Positions 8,933-17,656 are shown, numbered from the stretch's first letter. The stretch is 64,000 nucleotides of DNA from Lysobacter capsici (GCF_018732085.1 NZ_CP076103.1:1302001-1366000); one strand, 5' to 3'. Program-made: numbers and translations. Notes: generated by a model not told the origin, from the letters alone.

Positions 8933-11059
8933 TTAAAAACGATGCGACCAGCTCGCGCTGAACACCCGGCCGCGTCCGGACACGTAGGTGTCGTTGCGCG
9001 GCGTGCTCTGCGAGTAGTAGGTGATGTACTGCTCGTCGAACAGATTCTCCACGCCCAGGTTCAACTGCCCCAGCGGCAGCGTGAAGCGCGCTTGCAGGTC
9101 GACGGTGGTGTAGCCGTCGGTGCTGGCCACGCGCACGCCGCGCAGATCGAAATCGCGATCGAGCGCGCGGCTGCCCTGCAGGCGGGTCGACACGGTGTCG
9201 TTCCAGGTCTGGTCCCAGAACGCGGTGATGCGGTCGGGGCTGATGTTGATGCCCGGTAGGTCGCTGTCGACGCGATCGTCGCCGTCGCTGTCGTAGCGCC
9301 CGTTGGCCTGCGCGTAACCCACGCCGACCCGGCCTGCATCGGAGAACTGGAACGCGACGTTGCTCTCGATGCCGCGAATTTCGGTGCGCTCGCGCACGAC
9401 GAAATAACTCTGGGTGTTGCGATCGAACGCCAGGCGCGAACCCAGGTCGGAATCGGACCAGTACGCGGCCAGGTGCGCGAGCCAGCGGCCGTTGTCGAAG
9501 TCCACGCCGATCTCGCGGTTATCCGACACCACCGGCGACAGGTCGACGAGTTGATCGACACGCTGGTTCGGCGTGGTGATGCCGCGCAGCACCCGGCCGA
9601 TGTCGGCGACGGTGTAGCCCTCCGAGTACGAGGCGTAGAACTTCAGCGCGTCGGTCGCTTCGAACACGATGCCGTAATTGGGCAGGGTTTCGCGGGTCTT
9701 GGGCGAGCCACCCTCGACGAAGCGGCTGCCGCCGGCATTGGCCGGAATGGTGGTGAAATCGCCGACTTTCAGCGTGCCGCGCTCATGGCGCACGCCCGCG
9801 GTCAGCATCACCTTGTCGGCGACCCACCACTCGGCCTGCACGAACGGCGACCACGATTCGTACTGGGTTTGCGGCACCCACTTGAGCTGCGAGACCACCA
9901 GTTCCTGGTAGGTCTTGTCGCGGTTCCAGTCCAGGCCGCCGGTCACGCGCAGGCGCTGGTCGAACAGGTTGTCGCGCGACCAGCTGAACTTGCCGCCGGT
10001 CTTCTGCGACACGTTTTGCGACTGATCCCACCAGTGCAGGTCGCGGCCGTCGCGCCAGAAATCTTCCCAGTCGGTGGCGCCGTACAGACCCTTGAAGTCG
10101 ACCCAGAACAACTGCGCGTTGAAGAAACCGCCGGCCAGTTGCTTGTCGGTGTAGTCCAGCACCAGCGAGGTCGAGCGGTTGCGCGCGCCTTCGCCTTCGC
10201 GGCTGCCGCGCGCGGAGGTCGCCAGCTTGCCGGTGCGGATGTCGCCGTTGACGGTGATGTAGTCGTTGTTGCCCTGCAGTTCGTAGCGGTTCGCGGTGAG
10301 TTGCAGGCGGCGGCGATCGTCGATGTTCCAGCCGGCCTTGGCGAAGAAGTTATGCGTGCGCGCGTCCATCAGGTCGCCCTGGATGTCGTTGACCGCGATC
10401 GCATCGCCGTTGCCGTCAAAGTACAGGCCCTCGCTGGCGTAGGACACGCCGCCGACGAAGTCGAACGCGCCGCGGCGGGTGCCGAACAGGTAGGACGCGC
10501 GATAGCCGGTGCCGTCGCTCTGGCTCGGCAGCGCGGTGCTGGCGCCGATGCTGAAGTCCTGGAAGGTCTCGCCGTCCTGGCGCGGCGCGCGCTTGGTGAT
10601 GATGTTGATGATGCCGCCCGACGCACCCAGGCCTTGCAGCGCGTTGGCGCCGTGGATGACCTCGATGCGTTCGATCATCGCCGGATCGACGGTGTGGCCG
10701 TCGCGGCCGCCTTCGCGCAGCGGGGTGGACTGCGGCACGCCGTCGACCAGGTACAGCGGCTTGCGCCCGCGAAGGGTCTCGCCGCCGTTGGTCAGCTTCT
10801 GCCGCGAGGGCGAGAACGAGGGGATCAGGTTGGCCAGCACCTGCGAGATGTCCTGGGTCACCGCCAACTGCTGGTTGAGCTGCTCGCGGTCGATCACCGT
10901 GATCGTGTTGGCCAGCGCGGCCTCGGAATTGGGCGTGCGGCTGGTGCTGGCCGAGACGGTGACGCGGTCGATGTCTTTGGCGTCGGCTTCGGCGGCCTGG
11001 GCGACGGGCACGGCAAGCGCGGCCAGCAAGGCGCTGGCGAGGAGCGTGGAGCGGGGCAT
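8933..11059 (-). CDS. TonB-dependent siderophore receptor
   Basis: 708 residues. The signal peptide is MPRSTLLASALLAALAVPVA with cleavage after AQA. A TonB-box-like DRVTVSAS follows, then the plug domain (about 45-160) with RKPLYLVDGVP, IERIEVIHGANALQGLGASG and GIINIITK, all characteristic of the receptor plug. The rest is a 22-stranded barrel rich in alternating aromatic residues, with LNLGVENLFDEQYITYYSQ near the end and a C-terminal ...SWSHRF that ends in the required aromatic residue. It binds a ferric siderophore at the outer membrane and passes it inward with TonB energy. A Fur box lies 40 bases upstream and the PepSY gene follows. The siderophore itself cannot be inferred. Confidence 0.92.
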   Translation of the reverse strand: MPRSTLLASALLAALAVPVAQAAEADAKDIDRVTVSASTSRTPNSEAALANTITVIDREQLNQQLAVTQDISQVLANLIPSFSPSRQKLTNGGETLRGRKPLYLVDGVPQSTPLREGGRDGHTVDPAMIERIEVIHGANALQGLGASGGIINIITKRAPRQDGETFQDFSIGASTALPSQSDGTGYRASYLFGTRRGAFDFVGGVSYASEGLYFDGNGDAIAVNDIQGDLMDARTHNFFAKAGWNIDDRRRLQLTANRYELQGNNDYITVNGDIRTGKLATSARGSREGEGARNRSTSLVLDYTDKQLAGGFFNAQLFWVDFKGLYGATDWEDFWRDGRDLHWWDQSQNVSQKTGGKFSWSRDNLFDQRLRVTGGLDWNRDKTYQELVVSQLKWVPQTQYESWSPFVQAEWWVADKVMLTAGVRHERGTLKVGDFTTIPANAGGSRFVEGGSPKTRETLPNYGIVFEATDALKFYASYSEGYTVADIGRVLRGITTPNQRVDQLVDLSPVVSDNREIGVDFDNGRWLAHLAAYWSDSDLGSRLAFDRNTQSYFVVRERTEIRGIESNVAFQFSDAGRVGVGYAQANGRYDSDGDDRVDSDLPGINISPDRITAFWDQTWNDTVSTRLQGSRALDRDFDLRGVRVASTDGYTTVDLQARFTLPLGQLNLGVENLFDEQYITYYSQSTPRNDTYVSGRGRVFSASWSHRF

Positions 11060-11098
11060 GGGGGCGGGGACCTGGAAACTGCGACAGGGTTGGCATGC

Positions 11099-11119
11099 TA
11101 ATGCGAACCATTCTCAATT
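11099..11119 (-). promoter_or_regulatory. Fur box upstream of the siderophore receptor
   Basis: On the minus strand the site reads AATTGAGAATGGTTCGCATT, an imperfect palindrome close to the Fur consensus with the GAGAATnnTTCGCATT core. It is about 40 bases upstream of the receptor ATG, where a promoter would be. Compare the second Fur box at 19.82 kb. Iron-dependent repression is expected. Confidence 0.75.
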
Positions 11120-11210
11120 TAAAGGCCGGCGGATGGGTGGCGGTCGTCTTGGGAGCCGGGCAGGGCCCGGGGCAGGCGACGCGGGGCGGAAACGAGGACG
11201 AGCCGCTCGA

Positions 11211-11318
11211 ATCCTTCTCCCGCGTGCGGGAGAAGGTGGTCCGAAGGACCGGATGAGGGTGCTTCGACTGCCCTCGGTACCCTCACCCCAACCCCTCTCC
11301 CGTAAGCGGGAGAGGGGC
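11211..11318. repeat. Pair of REP-like palindromes, same family as at 1.35 kb
   Basis: First hairpin: CCTTCTCCCGC (11213-11223) with GCGGGAGAAGG (11226-11236). Second hairpin: CCCTCTCCCG near 11292 with CGGGAGAGGG near 11307. The words GGATGAGGG and CCCTCACCCC flank them as at 1.35 kb. The second copy ends right at the stop codon of the ribokinase-like gene. Confidence 0.8.
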
Positions 11319-12299
11319 TTAGGCGGGGAAGCGCGCCCGCAAGTCGGCGTCGTTGGGCATCGCCGCGGCCGCGCCCGCGCGCTCGGTTGACAGGCCGGCG
11401 TAGCGGTTGGCATAGGCGACGTGTTCGCCGAAGGGCTGGTCGCCCGCGCGCGCCAGCGACGCGGCCAGGGCGCCGTTGAAGGCATCGCCCGCGCCGGTGG
11501 TGTCGACGGCCTGCACCGCCGCGGCCGCGACCCGGTAACAGGCCTGGGCGTCGCCGCGCAGCGCGCCGTCGGCGTGCGAGACGAAGCAGCCGGACTTGCC
11601 GAGGGTCACGATCACGCTGCCGTGCGGCAACAGCGCGCGGCAGTGCGCGTGCAATTGCGCATCGTCCAACGCAGCGAGAGTGTCGGGATCGAGTTCGCTG
11701 CCGGTGCGCCGGCGCAGTTGCGCGCAGAACTCGGTTTCGTTCGGCGTGATCGCATCGCTCAGCGCCCACAGCTGCGTGCTGACGACCGCATCGGCCGGGG
11801 CCGGGTTGAGCAGGGTCAGTGTGCCGGCTACGCGCGCCAGCGCGAACGCGGCGGCGGCCGATTCGACCGGCGTTTCCAATTGGGTGAGCACCACGTTCGC
11901 GGCACTGATCGCCGCGCGGTGTTCGTCGATGAACTGCGGCGACAGCTGCGCGTTCGCGCCCGGGCCGATCACGATGCTGTTGCGGCCGTCGGCGTCGACG
12001 TAGATGCCGGCGGTGCCGGTCGGCGCATCGCTTCGCAGCTCGCGCAGGTCGATGCCGTCGGCGCTTGCGAGCGCACGCGCTTGCTGACCACCGGCGTCGT
12101 CGCCCAGCGCGCACACGAACGCGGTCTGCGCGCCAGCGCGCGCCGCCGCGGTGGCCTGGTTGAAACCCTTGCCGCCGGGGCCGGTGTGGTAGGTGCCGGC
12201 GAGAGTTTCGCCGGGGCGCGGCAACACCGGCAGCGCCCACACGTGATCGACATTGAACGAGCCGACCACGACGACGTGGCCGTTAGGCAGGTCGGTCAT
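11319..12299 (-). CDS. Ribokinase-like PfkB family sugar kinase
   Basis: 326 residues. The N-terminal VVVVGSFNVDHVWALPVLPR is the first PfkB signature region, GPGGKGFNQATAAARAGA (40-57) is the substrate-binding glycine loop, and DTTGAGDAF (266-274) carries the catalytic Asp272 and anion hole. The NPAPAD and ITPNETE motifs agree with ribokinase rather than fructokinase. It phosphorylates ribose or a related sugar or nucleoside with ATP. The start is four bases after the stop of the nucleoside transporter gene on the same strand, so the two are co-translated; that pairing suggests a role in salvaging the ribose of imported nucleosides, or direct nucleoside phosphorylation. Confidence in the family is high, in ribose as substrate moderate. 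Confidence 0.85.
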   Translation of the reverse strand: MTDLPNGHVVVVGSFNVDHVWALPVLPRPGETLAGTYHTGPGGKGFNQATAAARAGAQTAFVCALGDDAGGQQARALASADGIDLRELRSDAPTGTAGIYVDADGRNSIVIGPGANAQLSPQFIDEHRAAISAANVVLTQLETPVESAAAAFALARVAGTLTLLNPAPADAVVSTQLWALSDAITPNETEFCAQLRRRTGSELDPDTLAALDDAQLHAHCRALLPHGSVIVTLGKSGCFVSHADGALRGDAQACYRVAAAAVQAVDTTGAGDAFNGALAASLARAGDQPFGEHVAYANRYAGLSTERAGAAAAMPNDADLRARFPA

Positions 12300-12303
12300 G
12301 AAC

Positions 12304-13602
12304 TTAAGCGGCGAAGTGGGTCAGCACGCCCGCGATGGTCGCGGTCATGAAGGTGGCGATCGAACCGCCGAGCACCGCGCGCAGGCCGAACCGGGCCAGG
12401 TCCTGGCGACGTTCCGGGGCCAGCCCGCCGATGCCGCCGATCTGGATCGCGATCGAGCTGAAGTTGGCGAAGCCGCACAGCGCGTAAGTCGCGATCAGGC
12501 GGCCTTCGTCGCTGAGCGACATGCCGGCGACCTTGCCGTTGACGATGTCGGCCAAGTGCGTATACGCGACGAATTCGTTGAGCACGACCTTCTCGCCGAT
12601 CAGACCGCCGACCACGGTCGCATCGCTCCACGGCGTGCCGATCACCCAGGCGATCGGCGCCAGCACGAAGCCGAGCAGGGTCGACAGGTCGGTCGGACGG
12701 CCGAGCGCGGCGGCCAGGCCGGTCTGCTCGCCCAGCCAGGTCAGCGGCGCGTTGACCAGCGCGATCAGGGCGATGAAGGCCAGCAGCATCGCGCCGATGT
12801 TCAGCGCCAGGCGCAGGCCGTCGCCGGCGCCGGCCGCGGCCGCGTCGATGATGTTGGCGGTGGTCTTCTCGATTTCCATCTTGACCGTGCCGCGGGTCAG
12901 CGGCTCGCCGGTTTCGGGTACGAGGATCTTGGCGATCACCAGGGTCGCCGGCGCGGCCATGATCGAGGCGGCCAGCAGATGCTTGGCGTAGAACGCCTGC
13001 TGGACCGGGTCGCCGGCGCCGAGCATGCCGACATAGGCCGCGAGCACGCCGCCGGCGATGTGGGCCATGCCGCCGATCATCATCGTGATCAGCTCGGACT
13101 CGGTCATCTTGCTGATGTACGGGCGCACGGTCAGCGGCGCCTCGGTCTGGCCGATGAACACGCTGGCGCACACGCTGGTGGTTTCCGCGCCGGACACGCG
13201 CATGACCTTGGTGATCGCCCAGGCCATCGCCCGCACGATCGCCTGCATCACGCCCAGGTGATAGAGCACGCCCATCAGGGCCGAGAAGAAGATGATCGTC
13301 GGCAGCACCTGGAAGGCGAAGATGAAGCCGAATTTGCTGACGTCCATCAGGTCGCCGAAGATGAACTTCGAGCCGGCGCCGACGAATTCGAGCACGTGGA
13401 CGAAGCCCTTGCCGATCGAATCGAACACGTCCTTGCCGCCGGGCACCAGCAGCACCACCGCGGCGAAGGCGATCTGCAGCGAGATGCCGATCCCGACCAG
13501 TTTCCAGTCGACCGCGCGACGCTTGATCGAGAACACCCACGCAATGCCTACGAGCACCGCCAAACCGAACAGGCCGAAGGCCACGCGCGAAATCGAATCC
13601 AC
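12304..13602 (-). CDS. nupC: Concentrative nucleoside transporter (NupC/CNT family)
   Basis: 432 residues, starting MDSISRVAFGLFGLAVLVGI. The protein is made of about ten hydrophobic helices and contains the CNT family signature: GKGFVHVLEFVGAG, FQVLPTIIFFSALMG, GAETTSVCASVFIGQTEAPL and SEGRLIATYALCGFANFSS-type blocks (SDEGRLIATYALCGFAN, FSSIAIQIGG). The ETTS and GQTEAPL motifs bind nucleoside and ion. It imports nucleosides with a proton or sodium across the inner membrane. GGGGAGAGTGG stands right before the ATG and acts as a strong ribosome site. The ribokinase-like gene follows four bases later. No CytR-type operator could be recognised in the 190 bases upstream. Confidence 0.92.
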   Translation of the reverse strand: MDSISRVAFGLFGLAVLVGIAWVFSIKRRAVDWKLVGIGISLQIAFAAVVLLVPGGKDVFDSIGKGFVHVLEFVGAGSKFIFGDLMDVSKFGFIFAFQVLPTIIFFSALMGVLYHLGVMQAIVRAMAWAITKVMRVSGAETTSVCASVFIGQTEAPLTVRPYISKMTESELITMMIGGMAHIAGGVLAAYVGMLGAGDPVQQAFYAKHLLAASIMAAPATLVIAKILVPETGEPLTRGTVKMEIEKTTANIIDAAAAGAGDGLRLALNIGAMLLAFIALIALVNAPLTWLGEQTGLAAALGRPTDLSTLLGFVLAPIAWVIGTPWSDATVVGGLIGEKVVLNEFVAYTHLADIVNGKVAGMSLSDEGRLIATYALCGFANFSSIAIQIGGIGGLAPERRQDLARFGLRAVLGGSIATFMTATIAGVLTHFAA

Positions 13603-13795
13603 TCCACTCTCCCCGGCGCCGGGGCACCGGCGGCTTTTTGACGTCTAATTAGTCGGCGCAGACTAGAGGCTGGCCGCCTCAGCGGCAAGCCGCGGCGCAG
13701 CGCAATCGCGTTTCAAGCGTTGAAAAGACGCCCGGGCGGCTTTTTGTATGGACGCCGCGGCGGCGATCGCGGCGTTTTTTGCGGGCCGCGGCGGC

Positions 13796-14935
13796 CTAAA
13801 GGTCACGCGCCACCACCCGGTTGCGCCCGGATTGCTTGGCCCGCTGCAGGCGCAGGTCGGCCCGACGCAGCAGCCGCGACAGGTCGCCGCCCTCCTGCGG
13901 AAAGGTCACCAGGCCGGCGCTGAAGCTCAGCCACAGCGGCTCGGCGCCGCGGCCGGGTTCGAACGGGCGCTCGGCGACCGCGCGCCGGATCGCGTCGACT
14001 TCCTCGAACGCGGTGCCCAGCGGCTTGCGCATCACCAGCAGGAACTCGCCGCCGCTCAGCCGCACCAGCCATTCGCTGGGCTCGGACTGCTCGCGCAGCA
14101 CCGTGACCAGGTGGCGCAGGCTGCGGTCGCCGAGGCGGTGGCCGTAGTCGTCGTTGATGCGCTTGAAGTGGTCCAGGTCGATCAGGGCCAGGGTCAGGCT
14201 GCCGCCGTCGCGGCGCACCGCGTCGAACAGGCGCGGGATGCGATGGGTCAGCCAGGTCCGGTTCGGCAGCCGGGTCAGGCCGTCGGTGCCCGACATCTCG
14301 ATCAGGCGCTGCATGCGGTAGACGATCATCGACGTCGCCACGGTCATCATCGCCAGCAGCACCAGGCGCTGGGTCTGGCTGCCGACGGTGACCGCGCCGT
14401 AGTCGCTGGACATCAAGTCCTCGGGCGAACCGGCCGAGGCGAACACCCACAGCACCAGCAGGCCGTACTGGATCAGCGCGAGCGCGCCGGCGAACAAGGT
14501 CACCCGGCCGTCGCTGCGCAGCGCGGTCAGCAGGATCGCCAGCAGATAGCCGCACCACACGATCAGGCTGTTGAGGCCGGCCGGCAGGTGCTGCGCGGCC
14601 AGCATCGCCAGCACCAGGGTGGTCGCGGTGACGTCGAACCCGGCGGTGCAGAACGGCAGCCAGCGGTAACGGCGCTGCCGCCGCGCCAGCGCCAGCCACA
14701 GCTGCGAGAACACGTTGACGAAGATCGCCCCGCCCAGGCCGATCATGGTTTCCTTGACGCTGCCGCCGCCCATCGCGTTGAGCAACGGCAACAGCAGCAG
14801 CATCGCCGCGAGCACCGCGCGCAGCCGCGCCACCAGCAGTTCGCCGCCGGCGCCGATCTCGAGCATGATTTCGTCCGGCCGCAACAGCAGCGCCACGATC
14901 ACGCTGCGCATCCGACCGCCCACGCCTTGGTACAT
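13796..14935 (-). CDS. Membrane GGDEF-domain protein with degenerate SGGEF motif
   Basis: 379 residues. Six or so hydrophobic segments fill residues 35-205, then a C-terminal GGDEF domain runs from TDGLTRLPNRTWL (about 217-229) through LALIDLDHFKRINDDYGHRL (249-268). The active-site turn reads RLSGGEFLLV, so the motif is S294-G-G-E-F298: the first Gly is Ser and the third acidic residue is Gly. The second metal ligand region (IDLDHFK) is intact. In known diguanylate cyclases the third acidic position binds metal and is needed for making c-di-GMP, so this protein is probably a poor or inactive cyclase and may act as a c-di-GMP or GTP sensor. No I-site RxxD is visible directly before the motif. 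Confidence 0.8.
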   Translation of the reverse strand: MYQGVGGRMRSVIVALLLRPDEIMLEIGAGGELLVARLRAVLAAMLLLLPLLNAMGGGSVKETMIGLGGAIFVNVFSQLWLALARRQRRYRWLPFCTAGFDVTATTLVLAMLAAQHLPAGLNSLIVWCGYLLAILLTALRSDGRVTLFAGALALIQYGLLVLWVFASAGSPEDLMSSDYGAVTVGSQTQRLVLLAMMTVATSMIVYRMQRLIEMSGTDGLTRLPNRTWLTHRIPRLFDAVRRDGGSLTLALIDLDHFKRINDDYGHRLGDRSLRHLVTVLREQSEPSEWLVRLSGGEFLLVMRKPLGTAFEEVDAIRRAVAERPFEPGRGAEPLWLSFSAGLVTFPQEGGDLSRLLRRADLRLQRAKQSGRNRVVARDL

Positions 14936-15135
14936 CCCGGTTCCCGTTTACGGCCAAGCGCGGCCCGCGGCGAGCATAGCGCGACCGCGCGCGGGCGAAC
15001 GTGCCGGCGAATCGACCCGCCGCCGCGCAGCGGGCCGTTCGATCCGCGTCGGTGGCTGCCGCCAGACGACGAAGGCGCCTTTGCGGGCGCCGTCTTGGCC
15101 GGACGCGGGCGGCGTGGGCGCGAACCGGCCGGCGG

Positions 15136-15726
15136 TCAACCGATGCCGCGCACCGCCACCCACAGCGCCAGCACCGCGAACACCGCCGCGGCGACGTAGC
15201 GCGCGGTCTTCAGCGGCAGGCGATCGGCGAAGCGGCTGCCGAGCAGGGCGACCGGCACATTGGCCAGCAGCATGCCGATGGTGGTGCCGAAGATCACCGC
15301 CCACAGCGGCTCGTAGCGGGTCGCCAGCAGCACGGTCGCGACCTGGGTCTTGTCGCCGATCTCGGCGAAGAAGAACGCGATGGTGGTGGCGATGAAGGCG
15401 CCGCGCGCGGAGAACTTGGTTTCTTCCTCGTCCAACTGGTCGGGCTTGAGGGTCCACAGCGCGACCGCGAAGAAGCTCGCGGCGACCACCCAGCGCAGGA
15501 TCTCGGGTTTGAGCCACTGCGCGACCAGGGTGCCGAACCAGGCGGCGAGGGCGTGGTTGAGCAAGGTGGCCAGGAGGATGCCGGCGATAATCGGCAGCGG
15601 CTTGCGGAAGCGCGCGGCGAGCAGCAGGGCGAGCAATTGGGTCTTGTCGCCGATTTCGGCGAGCGCGACGGTGCCGGTCGACACCGCGGTGGTGACGACC
15701 GAGGCCGGCAGGTAGGACAGATCCAT
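15136..15726 (-). CDS. TMEM165/GDT1 (UPF0016) family manganese exporter
   Basis: 196 residues with the family's defining two copies of the E-x-G-D-K-T motif: ALAEIGDKTQLLALLLA (about 22-38) and FFAEIGDKTQVATVLLA (about 115-131), in an inverted repeat of two three-helix halves. The start at 15726 has GGAG seven bases upstream; a longer frame would run into the riboswitch leader and is rejected. Bacterial members (MneA/MntX-type) export Mn2+ across the inner membrane. The leader contains a yybP-ykoY riboswitch, which turns the gene on when Mn2+ is high, strongly supporting this role. The acidic DQLDEEETKF loop between the halves is normal for the family. Confidence 0.92.
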   Translation of the reverse strand: MDLSYLPASVVTTAVSTGTVALAEIGDKTQLLALLLAARFRKPLPIIAGILLATLLNHALAAWFGTLVAQWLKPEILRWVVAASFFAVALWTLKPDQLDEEETKFSARGAFIATTIAFFFAEIGDKTQVATVLLATRYEPLWAVIFGTTIGMLLANVPVALLGSRFADRLPLKTARYVAAAVFAVLALWVAVRGIG

Positions 15727-15794
15727 GACAACTCCAGGGTCGGGCATTCGCGTGGACGCGAAGGCGGACGCCACGTGGCCCGACCCGGGTTGCA

Positions 15795-15972
15795 CGCAAC
15801 GCCTGCCTTCGGTCTTGCCCGTGGTCGCTGCGCGGGTCCTCGCCTGGCCTGGGCCATGGATCGGATCGCACGCTGGCTGCCGTACATGCGCCATGGCCTG
15901 TGGGCCAAGTGTGTTGACGCATGCCCCCGCGAACCTGGTCGGTGTGCGGGTGGGCTACTCCCCGGAGGAGGA
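15795..15972 (-). ncRNA. yybP-ykoY manganese riboswitch
   Basis: Read on the minus strand, the leader has the two conserved landmarks of this class: CCGGGGAGTAGCCC at 15968-15953 and GGCAAGACC near 15819-15811, separated by variable stems that include ATGTACGGCAGC. The GGGGAGUAGC and GCAAGACC elements form the two loops that hold Mn2+. It ends about 70 bases before the exporter ATG. Outer limits are approximate. In proteobacteria Mn2+ binding opens expression of Mn exporters, which fits the downstream gene. Confidence 0.85.
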
Positions 15973-16243
15973 AAGTGCGCGGATTGTAGCGGGATTCGGC
16001 GGGGTGCGCAGCAAATGAGAAGCTTTCGCTTTGGTTCGTTGCGGGGGCGTCATGAGGTAGGGGCGCGAGGCTTCGGTGGGTCGTCGATGTGACGTCGCTA
16101 TTGAGTCTTCGATGTTGCTGCATCGGGTTCGAGCCGTGGGAGGTTTGGCGCCTGATTGCTTGCCGTATGCGATGTACATGCCGTTGCTGCCATCGCCGTA
16201 GCCGCACGTATCCGATTGTTGAAGCACGAGAGACGTAGTGTCA

Positions 16244-16351
16244 TCGCAGCCCCTGCAGGAGCGGCGTGAGCCGCGACCGCGCCATCGCGGTAACGCCGAA
16301 ATCTACGCCGTAGTTGCGTTTTCGCGGTCGCGGCTTGCGCCGCTCCTACAG
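16244..16351. repeat. Inverted pair of the TAGGAGCGGCGCAAGCCGCG repeat
   Basis: Left copy near 16253-16282 (CAGGAGCGGCGTGAGCCGCG then ACCGCG) and right copy at 16323-16351 in reverse complement (CGCGGTCGCGGCTTGCGCCG then CTCCTACAG). Together they could form a hairpin with a loop of about 40 bases. The 16.0-16.55 kb gap between riboswitch and IS holds this pair and other short palindromes around 16450-16530, no gene. Confidence 0.85.
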
Positions 16352-16547
16352 GTAGGCCATGTAGCTTTCGCCCCAATCCACGCAGTTCATCCAGCGATGC
16401 GAAGTTCCTGACTCGCGTTAGCAAAAGCACACCCGAAGGGCGACGCGCATGGATGCGCGTCGCGCGCCACCGGGACATGGATGTCCCGTGTGGCGCGTGC
16501 CCGCGCAAGCTCCGCACTTGCGGGCACTTGATTCAAAGAAAGCGTTT

Positions 16548-17256
16548 GGGGCTGTCCTAGATAAGGGTTATAGCCCAACCCAGTCCCGCAGCGTGTTGAG
16601 CTGCTGACGGGGCGTCCCATAGTTGAAACGGAACTCGCACTCTTTCAGGAACAAGAAGAAATTCTTGCGCGGAATGCCGTTGTACTTGCGCAAGATCCGC
16701 TTGGACTGATTCCAGAAGTTCTCGATGCCATTGATGTGGTTCCCACGACGGGTTACGAACTCATGCCGGTGATTCACCCGTCGATGCTTGAAGCCCGACA
16801 CATCCAGGATGTTGTAGCTGGCCAGGTGATCGGTATAGACCACCGAATGGGCCAAAACCCGGGTTTTTAAGGCCGTCAGCAAGGTCTGGCTGCGGGTGTC
16901 GGCAATCGGCAAGGCATACACCTTGCCGTCGCGCTTGAGGGTGCCGAACACGCAGACCTTGCCCGCGGCGCCTCGTCCTCGCTTGCCTTTACGCGCTCCG
17001 CCGAAGTAACTCTCGTCGCACTCAAAGACCGCCATTTCCGGCTCGACTTCGGCCATCTGAGCGGCAATGCATTGGCGCAGCTTGTGGAAGTACAGCGCCG
17101 CGGAGTTGCGATGAATTCCCACCAGATCGGCCGCGGTACGGGCGGTCGCTTGGGCCACGAACAGCTCGACCAGCCTGAGTTGGTCTTTTTTGCTTATCCG
17201 ACAGCGACTTATCGCCATTTCTCATCCTAGATCGAATTCTTATCTAGGACAGCCCC
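16548..17256 (-). mobile_element. Insertion sequence, IS1595 family, intact
   Basis: 709 bp bounded by perfect 18-base inverted repeats GGGGCTGTCCTAGATAAG (16548-16565) and its complement (17239-17256). An 8-base target duplication AAGCGTTT flanks both ends (16540-16547 and 17257-17264), the size expected of IS1595-type elements. A single transposase gene fills the element. Intact ends and duplication indicate a recent insertion. Confidence 0.95.
16568..17218 (-). CDS. IS1595 family transposase
   Basis: 216 residues. The N-terminal helical part carries TARTAADLVGIHRNSAALYF, a helix-turn-helix that replaces the zinc ribbon of the longer family members. The catalytic ISXO2-like domain starts at VFECDESYFGGARKGKRGRG with the first Asp, then VYTDHLASYNIL with the second Asp, HEFVTRRGNHINGIENFW with the Asn/His and Glu region, and the tail RKNFFLFLKECEFRFNYG. 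This DDNK/E-type arrangement is typical of the ISXO2 group. The gene is complete and ends 20 bases inside the left inverted repeat. Its codon use is less GC-rich than that of the neighbours, as expected for a transferred element. Confidence 0.95.
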   Translation of the reverse strand: MAISRCRISKKDQLRLVELFVAQATARTAADLVGIHRNSAALYFHKLRQCIAAQMAEVEPEMAVFECDESYFGGARKGKRGRGAAGKVCVFGTLKRDGKVYALPIADTRSQTLLTALKTRVLAHSVVYTDHLASYNILDVSGFKHRRVNHRHEFVTRRGNHINGIENFWNQSKRILRKYNGIPRKNFFLFLKECEFRFNYGTPRQQLNTLRDWVGL

Positions 17257-17486
17257 AAGCGTTTTTCTTTGGTTACCTTTCTTTTGTCGCTTTTGAAAAA
17301 AGAAAGTAACTCGGCCGCTTGCGGACGAAAGCCGTTGATCTTGCCTTTGGCTTCAAAGGCTCTGCCGCTTCAAAGCTCTAAAGCTTTAGGAGCTACAGGC
17401 AGGATCAAAAGCTTCCGCCACTAAAGCGGCGGGTCACTTTCTTTTGTCTAAAGCGACAAAAGAAAGGTAACCAAAGAAAAACGCTT
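17257..17486. repeat. 37-base perfect inverted repeat with 156-base centre
   Basis: The arm at 17257-17293 starts AAGCGTTTTTCTTTGGTTAC and ends TTTTGTCGCTTT; its exact reverse complement is at 17450-17486. Inside, GAAAAAAGAAAGTAACT and GTCACTTTCTTTTGTC form a second, imperfect inverted match. The T/A-rich arms contrast with the surrounding DNA. The IS inserted exactly at the outer edge of the left arm. No gene lies in 17257-17751 apart from this and one dispersed repeat. Confidence 0.85.
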
Positions 17487-17627
17487 TTTTGTGGATCAAG
17501 TGCCCGCGCGATCGGAGCAGACGCAGGCGTGCGCCACCGGGTGTGCTTTTGTTCTCGCGAGTTACATGCCTCGCAGCGCTGGATGAACTGCGTAGCTTCA
17601 AGCTCAAGCCAGAGCCGCATGGCCTCC

Positions 17628-17656
17628 CTGTAGGAGCGGCGCAAGCCGCGACCGCG
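17628..17656. repeat. Single TAGGAGCGGCGCAAGCCGCG repeat
   Basis: CTG then TAGGAGCGGCGCAAGCCGCG then ACCGCG, the same dispersed element as at 2.26 kb, here alone about 100 bases past the stop of the Sel1-like gene. Confidence 0.85.

Noticed and set aside
13752..13780. Hairpin ACGCCGCG/CGCGGCGT followed by six T on the plus strand
   Set aside because: Looks like a terminator, but both neighbouring genes lie on the minus strand, so no plus-strand transcript is known to end there.
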